From: Roseomonas sp.
Lineage (GTDB): Bacteria; Pseudomonadota; Alphaproteobacteria; Acetobacterales; Acetobacteraceae
DNA length: 64,000 nucleotides
Direction of reading: 5' to 3'
Assembly (NCBI GenBank): GCA_020249505.1
Contig: JADCFN010000037.1
Coordinates: 1-64,000 of the forward strand
The notes under the pieces are model-generated. The model did not search any database, was not told the DNA's origin, and worked only from the letters and a program-made list of their open reading frames with translations. The translations under genes and the position numbers were made by a program. Of this stretch, positions 1-8,700 are shown piece after piece. How positions within the stretch are numbered: the first letter of the stretch is position 1; the number at the start of each line of letters is the position of its first letter.

Positions 1-130
1 GAACGGAAAACCTCGGCCACGCGGCTTTTGCGCCCCACGGTTGCCACAACGGCCCAGAGCGTATCCTCATCCCCGCGACTGACTGGAACAAGCGTCACCA
101 CGCCCTGCTCAGTGCCAAATCGCGGGGCCG

Positions 131-507
131 GGGGTCAATTTGAGCGTATGGGCTCACCCGAAGGCGAATTGGCGCTGGCGCAGCTTGTGGTGCATTTGGC
201 GACCGCGCCGAAATCCAACGCGGTTTATCTGGCCTTTGGGGAAGCAATGCGCGCCGCGCGGGAAACCGGCAGCCTGATGCCGCCGAAGCACATATTGAAT
301 GCGGCCCCGAAGCTGATGCAGGAAATTGGCTATGGCGCCGGCTATGCCTATGACCATGAGGCAGAGGGGGGCTTTTCCGGCCAGGATTACTTCCCCGAGG
401 AAATGGGCCGGCGCGTTTTCTATCGCCCGACCGATCGCGGGGCTGAGGCTGCGGTTGCCGAGCGCCTGGCGCGCTTCGCGGAACTGCGCCGCAAAAGGAA
501 GCGCTGA
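131..507 (+). CDS. rarA: RarA/MgsA C-terminal part (replication-associated recombination protein A), 5' end missing
   Basis: The last 125 or so residues match the C-terminal tetramerisation region of the RarA AAA+ ATPase, which acts at stalled replication forks. Recognisable stretches are SPEGELALAQ, APKSNAVYLAF, PPKHILNAAPKLM and FSGQDYFPEEM. The AAA+ ATPase domain is not in the window. The frame stays open to the left edge, but upstream of about base 131 its translation stops looking like RarA, so the true gene may be interrupted there rather than just cut by the window edge. The stop overlaps the fluC start (TGATG). The family call is firm; the integrity of the gene is not. Confidence 0.8.
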
Positions 508-881
508 TGGGCACAGCATTTTCGCCCCTGTCCTTACTGCTGGTGGCTTTGGGCGGTGCCGCGGGTTCCGTGCTGCGCTACCTGGTTTCCCACGCGGGTG
601 TGGTGCTGTTTGGCGCGGGCTTTCCCTGGGGGACGCTGGCGGTGAACATCATCGGCAGCGCGCTTATCGGCGTGTTTGGCGCGCTGGGTATTTCCGGTGA
701 GGCGCGGCTATTGCTGGTGACGGGCCTGCTTGGCGATTTCACGACCTTTTCCGCCTTTTCACTGGAAACCGGCGTGCTGTGGGAAAGGGCGCCGTGGTTG
801 GCGGTGGTTTATGTGGCGGCTTCAGTGCTGGGGGGCTTGGCGGTGTTTGGGGTTTGTTATTGGGGGGTGAGAAGGGGGTGA
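507..881 (+). CDS. crcB: Fluoride ion channel FluC (CrcB)
   Basis: A 124-residue membrane protein with four hydrophobic segments, the usual size of a Fluc/CrcB subunit; these form dual-topology dimers that export fluoride from the cytoplasm. Family signatures are GGAAGSVLRY near residue 16, FPWGTLAVNIIGS around 40-52 and GLLGDFTTFSAFS around 75. The ATG shares a base with the stop of rarA, so the two are translationally coupled. I see no fluoride riboswitch, as there is no separate leader. Confidence 0.93.
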   Translation: MGTAFSPLSLLLVALGGAAGSVLRYLVSHAGVVLFGAGFPWGTLAVNIIGSALIGVFGALGISGEARLLLVTGLLGDFTTFSAFSLETGVLWERAPWLAVVYVAASVLGGLAVFGVCYWGVRRG

Positions 882-1275
882 GGGGGGGCAGCAGGGGCGG
901 GCGGACGCCTCGCTGCGCCTTTACTGGGGGCATGCCGAAGCCCAACAAAAACAAAGTGATTACCCAGACAAAAAAGCCAAACCCAAAGCCGTCTGAGGCT
1001 TGGTTCACATGCGTTCACTGTCAGGGGAATGTCGTAGGTGTTCAATCCCCGTCTTGATGGTTTTCGGCGTGGCCTTGGTGAACGCACAGCCCCCATCTGC
1101 CGAGCCCGACGTACATGATGATAGATTGTAGGTGCGAAGCCATGGCAATTGGGTCTTTATGCTTGTAGCGGCTGAAGGGTACGGGCCTCGGCCCCTGAAT
1201 GTCCTTTTTTGGGCACCTGGACCCCCAGCACCTGGTGGCTCATATAAAGGGGAATGAAACCAGAACACCGCGCCC
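882..1275. other. Intergenic stretch, no convincing gene
   Basis: About 394 bases between fluC and the DNA ligase gene. It opens with G-rich runs, followed by an A-rich segment (about 945-985). The open frames here are short and of biased composition (Pro/Arg-rich or Gly-rich), and none resembles a known family. It could be a decayed mobile or duplicated segment, but I found no inverted-repeat pair or transposase motif to prove that. A weak A+T-rich patch just before 1276 may hold the ligase promoter. Confidence 0.5.
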
Positions 1276-2859
1276 ATGACTCTCCCGGCATTCGCTGAAT
1301 TGTTGGAAAGGCTAGTGTTTTCCCCTGGCCGTAACGCCAAGCTCGCGCTGCTTGGCCAATGGTTTGCCAGGCAGCCCGATCCCGAACGCGGCCTCGGCCT
1401 CGCCGCCATTACGGAAAGCCTGAAGCTCGCCACTGCCAAACCGGCGATGCTGCGAGAGATCACCATGGCGCGGGTCGACCCCGAGCTGTTCCGGCTTTCC
1501 TATGATTATGTCGGCGACCTCGCGGAAACCATTGCGCTGATCTGGCCGAAGCGTGCCGGCGTGAATGCGCCGCCGCCAACGCTTTCGGACATCATCGCTG
1601 CCTTGGAAAGCACGCCGAAAGCCGAGGTGCCGGCGCTGATCGCGGGCTGGCTCGATACACTCGATGCGAGTGGGCGTTTGGCCCTGATCAAGCTGCTGAC
1701 CGGCGGGCTGCGGGTCGGGGTTTCGGCGCGGCTGGCGCGCGTGGCGCTTGCTGAATGGTCCGGCACATCGGTGGAGGCGATTGAGGAAGCCTGGCACGCC
1801 ATCCCCGCGCCCTATGAACCGCTTTTCGCCTGGCTGGAGGGCCGCGCGCCGCAGCCTGACGCACGCACGGCGCCCATCTTCAGGCCCTTAATGCTGGCGC
1901 ATCCTCTGGAAGAAGCCGATCTCGCCGCGCTAGATGCCGCTGCCTATCGCGCGGAATGGAAATGGGATGGCATTCGCGTCCAAGTCACCTCAGGGCCGGG
2001 CGGTGCGCGGCTCTGGAGCCGGGGGGCCGAGGATATTTCCGCCAGCTTTCCTGAAATCATCGCAAGCCTGGATTTTCATGCTGTGCTGGATGGTGAATTG
2101 CTCGTGCTGCGGGATGGTGAAGTGGCACCCTTCGCTGATTTGCAGCAAAGGCTGAACCGTAAAAGCGTCACCGCCAAAATGCAGCGCGATTATCCGGTGG
2201 CAATCAGGCTTTACGATATGCTGTTCGATGGCACGGAAGATTTGCGCTCCCTGGCCTTTTCTGCACGTCGCGCGCGGCTGGAAGCCTGGCATCAGCGCCA
2301 GCAGCCGCAGCGCATGGATCTTTCCGCCATCATCCCCTTCAGCCAGATCAGCGATTTGCAAGCCTTACGCGATGGCGCGCGCGATGCGGCGATTGAAGGC
2401 CTGATGCTAAAGCGCGCCGATGGCCCCTATCTGCCCGGGCGCGTCAAAGGGCAGTGGTGGAAATGGAAGCGCGCGCCCCTCACGCTTGATACGGTGCTGA
2501 TGTATGCGCAGCGCGGCCATGGCAAGCGCAGCAGTTTCTATTCGGACTATACCTTTGGCGTTTGGCGCGAAGACGGCGAATTGGTGCCGATCGGCAAGGC
2601 CTATTCCGGCTATACGGATGAGGAATTGGCCTGGCTTGATCGCTGGATCAGGAACCACACGGTGGATCGCTTCGGCCCCGTGCGGGAAGTGGAAAAGGAA
2701 TTGGTGCTGGAAGTGGCTTTTGATGCCGCACAGCGCAGCACCCGGCATAAATCAGGCGTGGCGCTGCGCTTTCCGCGCATTGCGCGCATCAGGCGCGACA
2801 AGCCAGCCGAGGAGGCGGATCGGCTGGAAACCGCGCTCGCCCTGATCATGCAGGATTGA
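1276..2859 (+). CDS. ATP-dependent DNA ligase (bacterial LigB/PP_1105-like family)
   Basis: A 527-residue ligase with an N-terminal DNA-binding region (about 1-200), an adenylation domain and a C-terminal OB fold. The nucleotidyl-transfer motif KWDGIR places the AMP-accepting lysine at residue 229; further motifs are LDGELLV and EGLMLKR, and the C-terminal part has VLEVAFD. Families of this type often sit with a DEXH helicase, an exonuclease and a phosphoesterase as a ligase-associated repair set. None of those partners is in this window. It probably seals nicks in accessory repair, since replication in bacteria uses the NAD-dependent LigA. Confidence 0.9.
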   Translation: MTLPAFAELLERLVFSPGRNAKLALLGQWFARQPDPERGLGLAAITESLKLATAKPAMLREITMARVDPELFRLSYDYVGDLAETIALIWPKRAGVNAPPPTLSDIIAALESTPKAEVPALIAGWLDTLDASGRLALIKLLTGGLRVGVSARLARVALAEWSGTSVEAIEEAWHAIPAPYEPLFAWLEGRAPQPDARTAPIFRPLMLAHPLEEADLAALDAAAYRAEWKWDGIRVQVTSGPGGARLWSRGAEDISASFPEIIASLDFHAVLDGELLVLRDGEVAPFADLQQRLNRKSVTAKMQRDYPVAIRLYDMLFDGTEDLRSLAFSARRARLEAWHQRQQPQRMDLSAIIPFSQISDLQALRDGARDAAIEGLMLKRADGPYLPGRVKGQWWKWKRAPLTLDTVLMYAQRGHGKRSSFYSDYTFGVWREDGELVPIGKAYSGYTDEELAWLDRWIRNHTVDRFGPVREVEKELVLEVAFDAAQRSTRHKSGVALRFPRIARIRRDKPAEEADRLETALALIMQD

Positions 2860-2912
2860 CCCGCAGCATGGCGCATGCTGCGCTTAGCGACCAACTCTAA
2901 AGAGGAAACCCC

Positions 2913-3698
2913 ATGCCACTCGCTCCTAATTTCGCGCGCCGCCGCTTGGAAAAGGGCGAACTCGCCCTTGGCTTTGGCGTGCATCATTTGCGCACGCCGG
3001 CCGTTGGCATGATTGCCGCGGCATCGGGCTTTGATTGGCTGTTCATTGACATGGAACATGGCGCGATGAGCGTGGATGACGCGACGCGCATGGCCATGGC
3101 CGCGCTTTCGCAGGGCGTCACACCAATTGTTCGCTGCTGCAAGGATGCGCTGTTTGAAGGCACGCGCTGCCTGGATAATGGCGCCATGGGTGTGGTGGTG
3201 CCGCATATTGATAATGCTGATGAGGCCCGCGATGTGGTGCGCGCCTTCCGCTACCCGCCTTTGGGTGAGCGTTCCTGGGGCGGCCCGCCGGCGCAATATG
3301 CCTTCCAGGTTGCGGATACCGCGGCGGCGCAGAAGGAATTGAATGAACAGATCATGGTCACCGTTATGATCGAAACGCCGGAAGCGGTCGCCAATGCGGA
3401 TGCCATCGCCGCTGTGCCGGGGGTGGATTGCCTCATGATCGGCACCTCGGACCTCACGGCCTCCATGGGCATTGCCGGGCAGATCGGTCACCCCGATGTG
3501 CGTGCCGCCTATGCCAAGGTGGCGGCGGCCTGCAAGACACATGGCAAGGTCATGGGCATGGGCGGCGTTTATGATGAGAAGAATGCTTCGGAGTATATCG
3601 CCCTTGGCGCGCGCTTCTTGTTGAGCGGTTCAGACCACGCCTTCCTGATGGCGGGCGGCGGTGCGCGGGCGAAATTCCTCCGCGGCTTGCAGGGCTGA
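2913..3698 (+). CDS. HpcH/HpaI-family class II aldolase
   Basis: A 261-residue TIM-barrel aldolase/citrate-lyase-family enzyme. These are metal-dependent retro-aldol enzymes that split 4-hydroxy-2-oxo acids into pyruvate or a related oxoacid and an aldehyde. Visible signatures are FIDMEHGAMS (about residues 44-53), the VRCC segment, GAMGVVVPHI and the metal-binding MIETPEAVANAD near 150. AGAGGAAA sits seven bases or so before the ATG. Gene context does not reveal the physiological substrate, and I would not assign hpaI itself. Confidence 0.88.
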   Translation: MPLAPNFARRRLEKGELALGFGVHHLRTPAVGMIAAASGFDWLFIDMEHGAMSVDDATRMAMAALSQGVTPIVRCCKDALFEGTRCLDNGAMGVVVPHIDNADEARDVVRAFRYPPLGERSWGGPPAQYAFQVADTAAAQKELNEQIMVTVMIETPEAVANADAIAAVPGVDCLMIGTSDLTASMGIAGQIGHPDVRAAYAKVAAACKTHGKVMGMGGVYDEKNASEYIALGARFLLSGSDHAFLMAGGGARAKFLRGLQG

Positions 3699-3749
3699 CG
3701 TCAGCTGCGTGACCAAAGCCCCGCCGGCGCTGCCGCGCGGGGCATTTGT

Positions 3750-4007
3750 TCATGACGGATGCTGTTCGCCACAGCCGCAATCCGGCTGCACCAGCTTCGC
3801 ATCCTTGCGGATGATGTGAAAATCAATCCATTCCGCCACCAGGCGCCGCGCCTCACTGAGCGGCGCTTCGGGATGGTGGATGCGGTAGAGCGTTGTGCAG
3901 GCATTGAAGGCCTGAGGGTCATCGGCGCCAATGTCGCGCAGTTCCCGATAGGCGGTAATGACCGCGGCTTCACAACGGCGAATGGAAGGGGAGGTTTGTC
4001 GTACCAT
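3750..4007 (-). CDS. Small hypothetical protein with a C-terminal CGCGEQH motif
   Basis: An 85-residue protein I do not recognise. It is mostly helical in appearance, with no signal peptide or membrane segment, and ends in a Cys-Gly-Cys-Gly-Glu-Gln-His cluster that could bind a metal. GGAGAG precedes the ATG by about five bases. It lies just upstream of fur on the opposite side from the iron-binding protein, and both fur and this gene are on the minus strand. A link to metal homeostasis is only a guess from position and the cysteine/histidine tail. Confidence 0.6.
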   Translation of the reverse strand: MVRQTSPSIRRCEAAVITAYRELRDIGADDPQAFNACTTLYRIHHPEAPLSEARRLVAEWIDFHIIRKDAKLVQPDCGCGEQHPS

Positions 4008-4056
4008 TCAACTCTCCTGAGTTTATCTGGTGCTTTGCTTCACGAAGGGCGCCTGG

Positions 4057-4545
4057 CTAGCTGCTGCGCCGTTTTGGCTTTGCGGCCGGCGCGCGCCTTC
4101 GGCCGAATAATTCAAGCTTATGTCCCACAAGATCATAGCCAAGGCGTTCTGCGATGGCTTGCGCCAAGGCTTCATGCGCTTCATCGCCGAATTCAATGAC
4201 ATGGCCGGTTTCAACATCAATCAGATGATGATGATGGCCGCGATCCGCCAGATCATACCGCGCCCGCCCACCACCAAAATCGCGCCGTTCCAGAATGCCG
4301 CGTTCTTCAAGCAGGCGCACCGTGCGATAGACCGTGGCGATTGAAATCCGTCTGTCGCGCTGCAAGGCACGGCGATGCAATTCCTCAACATCCGGATGAT
4401 CTTCGGCTTCGCTCAAGATCTGCGCGATCAGGCGGCGCTGGCCGGTCATCTTCAGCCCTTGCGCCACGCACAGGGTTTCAATGCGCGAACCCGTCACGGA
4501 TTCGGCGGCTTTGGCTTGAGGGGCTGCCAAGGGCGTTTTGGGCAA
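4057..4545 (-). CDS. fur: Fur-family metal-responsive repressor
   Basis: A 162-residue Fur-family regulator. It has an N-terminal winged helix (GLKMTGQRRLIAQIL, then SIATVYRTVRLL as recognition helix region) and a metal-sensing dimerisation domain with RGHHHHLIDVETG. Length is normal for Fur. The first available start is TTG at 4545 with a weak ribosome site; internal GTG codons nearby are alternatives, so the N-terminus is uncertain. It is divergent from the ferric-binding protein gene, whose promoter carries a Fur-type palindrome. Fur rather than Zur or Irr is an inference from that target. Confidence 0.85.
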   Translation of the reverse strand: MPKTPLAAPQAKAAESVTGSRIETLCVAQGLKMTGQRRLIAQILSEAEDHPDVEELHRRALQRDRRISIATVYRTVRLLEERGILERRDFGGGRARYDLADRGHHHHLIDVETGHVIEFGDEAHEALAQAIAERLGYDLVGHKLELFGRRRAPAAKPKRRSS

Positions 4546-4675
4546 AGGGCAAACTCACTCTGGGCTTTGAAGATCAGCGCTATTCCCTGCCTTATGCGAC
4601 GCGGTCCGTGGCTTCTCAAGCCCTGGCATGGCCTTGGGCGCTGCGCCTGATCTTGGCGTGTTACATTTTTTGATA

Positions 4676-4692
4676 TTGCGACTAATTCGCAA
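4676..4692 (+). promoter_or_regulatory. Fur box over the promoter of the ferric-binding protein gene
   Basis: TTGCGA-CTAAT-TCGCAA is a perfect 6-base inverted repeat around a 5-base spacer, the form of Fur sites known in alphaproteobacteria, and a further AATTGCA half-site follows. It overlaps a possible -35 (TTGCGA, 4676-4681) set 17 bases from TATATG (4699-4704), so binding would block transcription. An AGGAGG ribosome site follows at 4711-4716. The site also lies upstream of the divergent fur gene and may autoregulate it. Confidence 0.75.
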
Positions 4693-4721
4693 TTGCAGTA
4701 TATGCCCCCCAGGAGGTCACC

Positions 4722-5753
4722 ATGCGCCGTCGTTCACTTCTTGCCCTGCCCTTTGCTGCCCCACTCGCCGCGCCTGCCCTGGTCGCGGCGCAGGAACGCG
4801 CGCTCAATCTCTATTCGTCGCGCCATTATGATACGGATCGCGCGCTGTATGAGGGCTTCACCGCGGAAACTGGCATTCGCATCCGACTGATTGAAGGTGA
4901 TGCGGATCAGTTGATCGCGCGCATTCAATCCGAAGGGGCGAATAGCCCCGCCGATGTGCTGATAACGGTGGATGCGGCGCGGCTTGCGCGGGCGGTGGAT
5001 GCCGGGGTTTTGGCTGAAACGGAAAGCGAGATCCTGAAATCGCGCATTCCGGAAAACATGCGCGCCCCGGATGGCAAATGGTATGGGCTTTCCAGCCGCG
5101 CACGCGTGATCATGTATGATCGCCAGCGCGGCGTGCCCGCAGGCCTGGCGCGCTATGAGGATCTGGCCCTGCCGGCACAACGCGCGCAGATCCTGATCCG
5201 CGCAGCCGCGCATCCTTACAATACTTCCCTGATGGCGAGCATTCTTTTGGCCAATGGCGCGGAAGCGGCAGAAGCCTGGGCGCGCGGCGTAGTGGCCAAT
5301 ATGGCGCGCCAGCCGCAGGGCGGTGACACGCCGCAATTTCAGGCGGTGGCCGCGGGCGTCGGGCGATTGGCAGTCGCCAATACCTATTACCTGGCGCGGT
5401 TTGGTGCCTCATCCAACCCACAGGAAAAGGCGCTGTTTGTCCGTATTGGGGTGATCTTCCCCAATCAGGCGCCGGGTGATCGCGGCACGCATGTGAATGT
5501 CTCGGGCGCTGGCGTGGTGCGGAGTTCTGCAAATAAGGCCGTGGCGCTGCGCTTCATTGAATATCTCAGCAGCCAGCGCGCGCAGGAATTATTCGCCAAT
5601 GGCAATTTCGAATATCCGGTGGTGGCGGGGGTCGCGCCACATCCCGCGCTGACAGCACTTGGCAGTTTCCGCGCTGATCAGTTGAACGCCCAACGCTACG
5701 GCGCGCTGGCGCCGGAAGCGCTGCGGATTATGCAAAGGGCAGGGTGGCGCTGA
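4722..5753 (+). CDS. Ferric iron ABC transporter, periplasmic substrate-binding protein
   Basis: A 343-residue FbpA/FutA-type binding protein. A Tat-like or Sec signal (MRRRS, then an Ala/Leu/Pro-rich core) ends near AAQE at about residue 25. The mature start, NLYSSRHYDTDRALYEGF, is typical of the family, as are ADVLITVDAARL and the C-terminal region with ANTYYLARF supplying tyrosines for iron binding. AGGAGG is six bases before the ATG. Its Fur box indicates iron-repressed expression. No permease or ATPase is adjacent; a candidate permease lies 22 kb away at 28081-29742. Confidence 0.9.
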   Translation: MRRRSLLALPFAAPLAAPALVAAQERALNLYSSRHYDTDRALYEGFTAETGIRIRLIEGDADQLIARIQSEGANSPADVLITVDAARLARAVDAGVLAETESEILKSRIPENMRAPDGKWYGLSSRARVIMYDRQRGVPAGLARYEDLALPAQRAQILIRAAAHPYNTSLMASILLANGAEAAEAWARGVVANMARQPQGGDTPQFQAVAAGVGRLAVANTYYLARFGASSNPQEKALFVRIGVIFPNQAPGDRGTHVNVSGAGVVRSSANKAVALRFIEYLSSQRAQELFANGNFEYPVVAGVAPHPALTALGSFRADQLNAQRYGALAPEALRIMQRAGWR

Positions 5754-6144
5754 AAGCCATCAGGCAAAGCGCCGCTTCCGGTTCAAGCACACTGGATGCG
5801 GGCGGCTTTTCATGGCTGCCAGACAGGATAGTGGTCCAAAGGCTAGCGTCGTTTCCTGTCATCAGTGTGCATCGGCTTGCCAGATCTGCAGCTCGTAGTC
5901 CGGTCGCTGCTGTCAGTTCCCAACAGCAGCGTGAATCGGCCACTAAATACAGAACGAGTGATGCACAGAGGCCGTTTTGGATTGGGAGAGATCACAATAC
6001 ATCATACCATTAGGCCGGCGAAAAAAATAAACCGCACCTGTTCAAAGGGCAGATCGCAAGGTTTGTTAAAGGGCTGGAGGCCAAAGGATGGTGCCAGCAA
6101 AGTCCAAGTTGTTTTGTCCGAAGCGTTCACGTTATACTGTGGTT
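5754..6144. other. A+T-richer intergenic stretch with a hairpin and a possible promoter
   Basis: Nearly 400 bases with no convincing gene. A 9-bp perfect stem, CGCTGCTGT/ACAGCAGCG with a 9-base loop, lies at 5905-5931. It lacks a following T-run, so it is not an obvious intrinsic terminator. TTGTTT (about 6109-6114) and TATACT (6133-6138) are 18 bases apart and could be a promoter ending at the glycosyltransferase start at 6145. Base composition is visibly poorer in G+C than the neighbours. Confidence 0.45.
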
Positions 6145-6828
6145 ATGATCAACGTCATCAGCGCGACCCGGCTTTCTCATGATGATTTTTTGGCGCAAGC
6201 GCCGCTTGGCGCGTCACTCAAGCGCCTTGCTTTCGATAAGCGTATTCATCCACGCTTGGCTTTTGAAAATCGGGCCGGCCTGCCAGTGATTTATAACGCG
6301 GCGATTGACGCGCCGCAGGCAGCCGAAATCCTAGTCTTCATTCACGATGATGTCTGGATTGATGATCATTTCTTTGCTGATCGCATCATCGCCGGGTTGC
6401 AATCTTTCGATGTTATTGGCCTTGCTGGCAATCGTCGGCGCGTGCCGCGCCAGCCTTCATGGGCCTTCATAAGGCTCATGGGGGATAAAGTTGTTTTGGA
6501 TACGAGGGAAAATCTCGCTGGTGCGGTTGCCCACGGGGAAGCACCGTTTGGAAAGGTAGCCTATTACGGATCTACACCGGCCGAGTGTGAGTTACTTGAT
6601 GGCGTCTTCCTGGCAGTCCGGCGAGACACCCTGCGCGCCAATTCCCTGCGTTTTGACCCGCGATTTGATTTTCATTTTTATGATCTGGATTTCTGCCGTA
6701 GCGCGCGGGTTGCAGGCCTTAAATTAGGATGCGAGGCCTTGGCACTTACCCACCGCAGCCGCGGAGATTTTACCTCGCCCCGATGGCTTGAAAGCTATGC
6801 TACCTACCTGGAAAAGTGGGGTGAATAG
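6145..6828 (+). CDS. StrF-like glycosyltransferase family 2 type protein
   Basis: A 227-residue protein from the ATG at 6145; an in-frame ATG at 6088 with GGAGG upstream would add 19 residues. The ILVFIHDDVWIDD segment gives the DD nucleotide-sugar/metal site of the StrF-like glycosyltransferases, followed by AECELLDGVFLAVRRDT and FHFYDLDFCRSAR, the usual acceptor-side acidic motif. No membrane segment. A possible promoter ends right at 6145, which would make the message leaderless. It stands alone in a region of lower G+C, suggesting acquisition. The sugar and acceptor are unknown. Confidence 0.72.
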   Translation: MINVISATRLSHDDFLAQAPLGASLKRLAFDKRIHPRLAFENRAGLPVIYNAAIDAPQAAEILVFIHDDVWIDDHFFADRIIAGLQSFDVIGLAGNRRRVPRQPSWAFIRLMGDKVVLDTRENLAGAVAHGEAPFGKVAYYGSTPAECELLDGVFLAVRRDTLRANSLRFDPRFDFHFYDLDFCRSARVAGLKLGCEALALTHRSRGDFTSPRWLESYATYLEKWGE

Positions 6829-6949
6829 AAACCGGGCCGCTCAATCTCATGGCCTTCTTCCCTTTTTCTGAGCCTCTTCACAAATGCGGCGAAGTCGGAA
6901 ACTATAGGATTTCCTAGGTGCTTGATTGCGCCTCTTTGGGGGTAATACC

Positions 6950-7810
6950 TTGAGTGTCTCAGAAAAGCTCCGCCAACGCCTGAAGGCTGGCGGCATCATC
7001 GCGGCCCCCGGCGCGCCCGATAGCCTGACCGCGCGGCTGATTGAGCAGGCGGGTTTTGAGGCGATTTACATGACCGGATTTGGCGCCACGGCGTCTCGGC
7101 TCGGGCGGCCCGATATCGGGCTGCTGACGCAGACGGAAATGACCGCCCATGCGCGGGATATGGCCCGCGCGGTGAGCATTCCGATCATCGCCGATGCGGA
7201 TACGGGCTATGGCGGCCCGGCCAATATCGCGCGTACCGTTGAAGAATATGCGCAGGCCGGCGTTGCTGCGATCCATCTGGAAGACCAGGTAGCGCCAAAG
7301 CGCTGCGGCCAATTGGCGGGCATCAGGCTCATCCCGGCGGAAGAAAATGTCCGGCGGCTGAAATGCGCCATCGCGTCCCGCCCTGCGAATGGGCCGCTGA
7401 TTATTGGCCGGACGGATGCCATGCCGGCGATTGGCCCGGAAGAAGCTGTGCGCCGCGCGCTGATGTATCAGGATGCCGGTGTTGATCTGGTATTCGTTGA
7501 TGGTCTCAAGAAAATCGCCGAGGTTGAGACTGTGGCGCGGCAAGTGCCAGGTCCCAAGGTGGTGAGCATAGTAGATGGCAATGAAACCACGGCGTTGACC
7601 ATGCGTGATCTGGAACAAATGGGCTTCGCTGTGGTGTTCTATGCGATGACGGCGCTATTCACCGCTGCACGCGCGGTGGCGGATGCCTTGGCCGTGCTGA
7701 AGCGTGATGGCACGCCAGCCAAGGCAGCGAGTGCCATGATGAGCTATGCGGAATTCAGCGCCCTGGTTGATCTGCCGCGCTTTCAGGCGCTTGATGAAAC
7801 CTACGGCTGA
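6950..7810 (+). CDS. Isocitrate lyase/PEP mutase family protein (oxaloacetate decarboxylase-like)
   Basis: A 286-residue alpha/beta barrel of the ICL/PEPM superfamily, which makes or breaks C-C or P-C bonds next to an oxoacid. Metal and substrate motifs are IIADADTGYGG (about residue 80-90) and AIHLEDQVAPKRCGQLAG; the catalytic-loop cysteine is present, but the family KKCGH is KRCGQ here. I chose the TTG at 6950 because GGGGG lies eight bases upstream; a TTG at 6926 would add eight residues. It precedes the F420 island on the same strand, with no proven link. 2-Methylisocitrate lyase activity is possible but less likely. Confidence 0.8.
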   Translation: MSVSEKLRQRLKAGGIIAAPGAPDSLTARLIEQAGFEAIYMTGFGATASRLGRPDIGLLTQTEMTAHARDMARAVSIPIIADADTGYGGPANIARTVEEYAQAGVAAIHLEDQVAPKRCGQLAGIRLIPAEENVRRLKCAIASRPANGPLIIGRTDAMPAIGPEEAVRRALMYQDAGVDLVFVDGLKKIAEVETVARQVPGPKVVSIVDGNETTALTMRDLEQMGFAVVFYAMTALFTAARAVADALAVLKRDGTPAKAASAMMSYAEFSALVDLPRFQALDETYG

Positions 7811-7839
7811 ACCAGGTTACGCGGAAAAGGATCACAATC

Positions 7840-8700
7840 ATGCAATTCGGTCGTTTGGGCGTTTGGTGTTCCACGGATCGGCTGGATGCGGCGGGTTTGC
7901 GCGCCTTGTTGAACCGCGTGGAAGATTTTGGCTATGGCAGCTTCTGGTATCCGGAATCACGTGGCTATGAATCCATGGCGCTGGCGGGGTTTCTGCTAGC
8001 GAATAGCAAGAAGCTGGTGGTCGGCAGCTCTATTGCGAATATTTATGGGCGGGATGCCTTCACCGCGCGCCGCGGCCTTGCCACGCTGAATGCGCTGCAC
8101 GGCGGGCGCTTCGCGCTTGGGCTTGGTGTCAGCCATATCCCGATGGTGGAAGGCTTGCGCGGCCATCGCTATGAAAAACCCATCCCGGCCATGCGCGGCT
8201 ATCTGGATGGGCTGCGCAAAGCGGGTGCTGATACGCTGGAAGGCCCGGTGTTGCTGGCGGCTCTTGGTCCGAAAATGTTGGCCCTTTCCGGCAGTGCAGC
8301 GGATGGTGCCGTGCCTTACAATGTGACACCGGAGCACACCGCGCAGGCCGCGGCTATTCTCGGCGCGGGCAAGGTGCTGGCGGTGGAACAGAAGGTCTGC
8401 ATTGAAACCGATCTGGCGCGCGCCCGCGCGCTCGGGCGGCGAGAGCTTGCCCGCTACATGGCGCTGCCGAATTACGTGAATAACTGGCTGCGGCTTGGTT
8501 TCAGCGAAGCGGAACTGGCCAATGGCGGCAGTGATCGTTTCATTGATGCTATGGTGCTGCATGGTGATGCCGCCAGCGTGAAGGCCGGACTGCGCGCGCA
8601 TTTCGCGGCGGGGGCAACGCATGTCTGCATCCAACCCGTCACGGATGATGGCGATACCGCGCATCGGGACGCCATGCTTGCCGCGCTGGCGGATACGTGA
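7840..8700 (+). CDS. LLM-class F420-dependent oxidoreductase (MSMEG_4141-like)
   Basis: A 286-residue luciferase-like TIM barrel of the type predicted to use reduced F420 rather than FMN. Characteristic pieces are [12 protein letters not shown] at the N-terminus, [15 protein letters not shown] (about 33-47), [17 protein letters not shown] and [11 protein letters not shown]. It begins the plus-strand run that continues without gaps into fgd, cofE, cofD and cofC, so it is probably part of the F420 operon. Its stop overlaps the start of the next gene (TGATG). The substrate is unknown; F420 use is inferred from subfamily and context. Confidence 0.85.
   Translation: MQFGRLGVWCSTDRLDAAGLRALLNRVEDFGYGSFWYPESRGYESMALAGFLLANSKKLVVGSSIANIYGRDAFTARRGLATLNALHGGRFALGLGVSHIPMVEGLRGHRYEKPIPAMRGYLDGLRKAGADTLEGPVLLAALGPKMLALSGSAADGAVPYNVTPEHTAQAAAILGAGKVLAVEQKVCIETDLARARALGRRELARYMALPNYVNNWLRLGFSEAELANGGSDRFIDAMVLHGDAASVKAGLRAHFAAGATHVCIQPVTDDGDTAHRDAMLAALADT

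Noticed and set aside
5905-5931. Hairpin as intrinsic terminator of the iron-binding protein gene
   Set aside because: 150 bases after the stop and not followed by T; role unknown.
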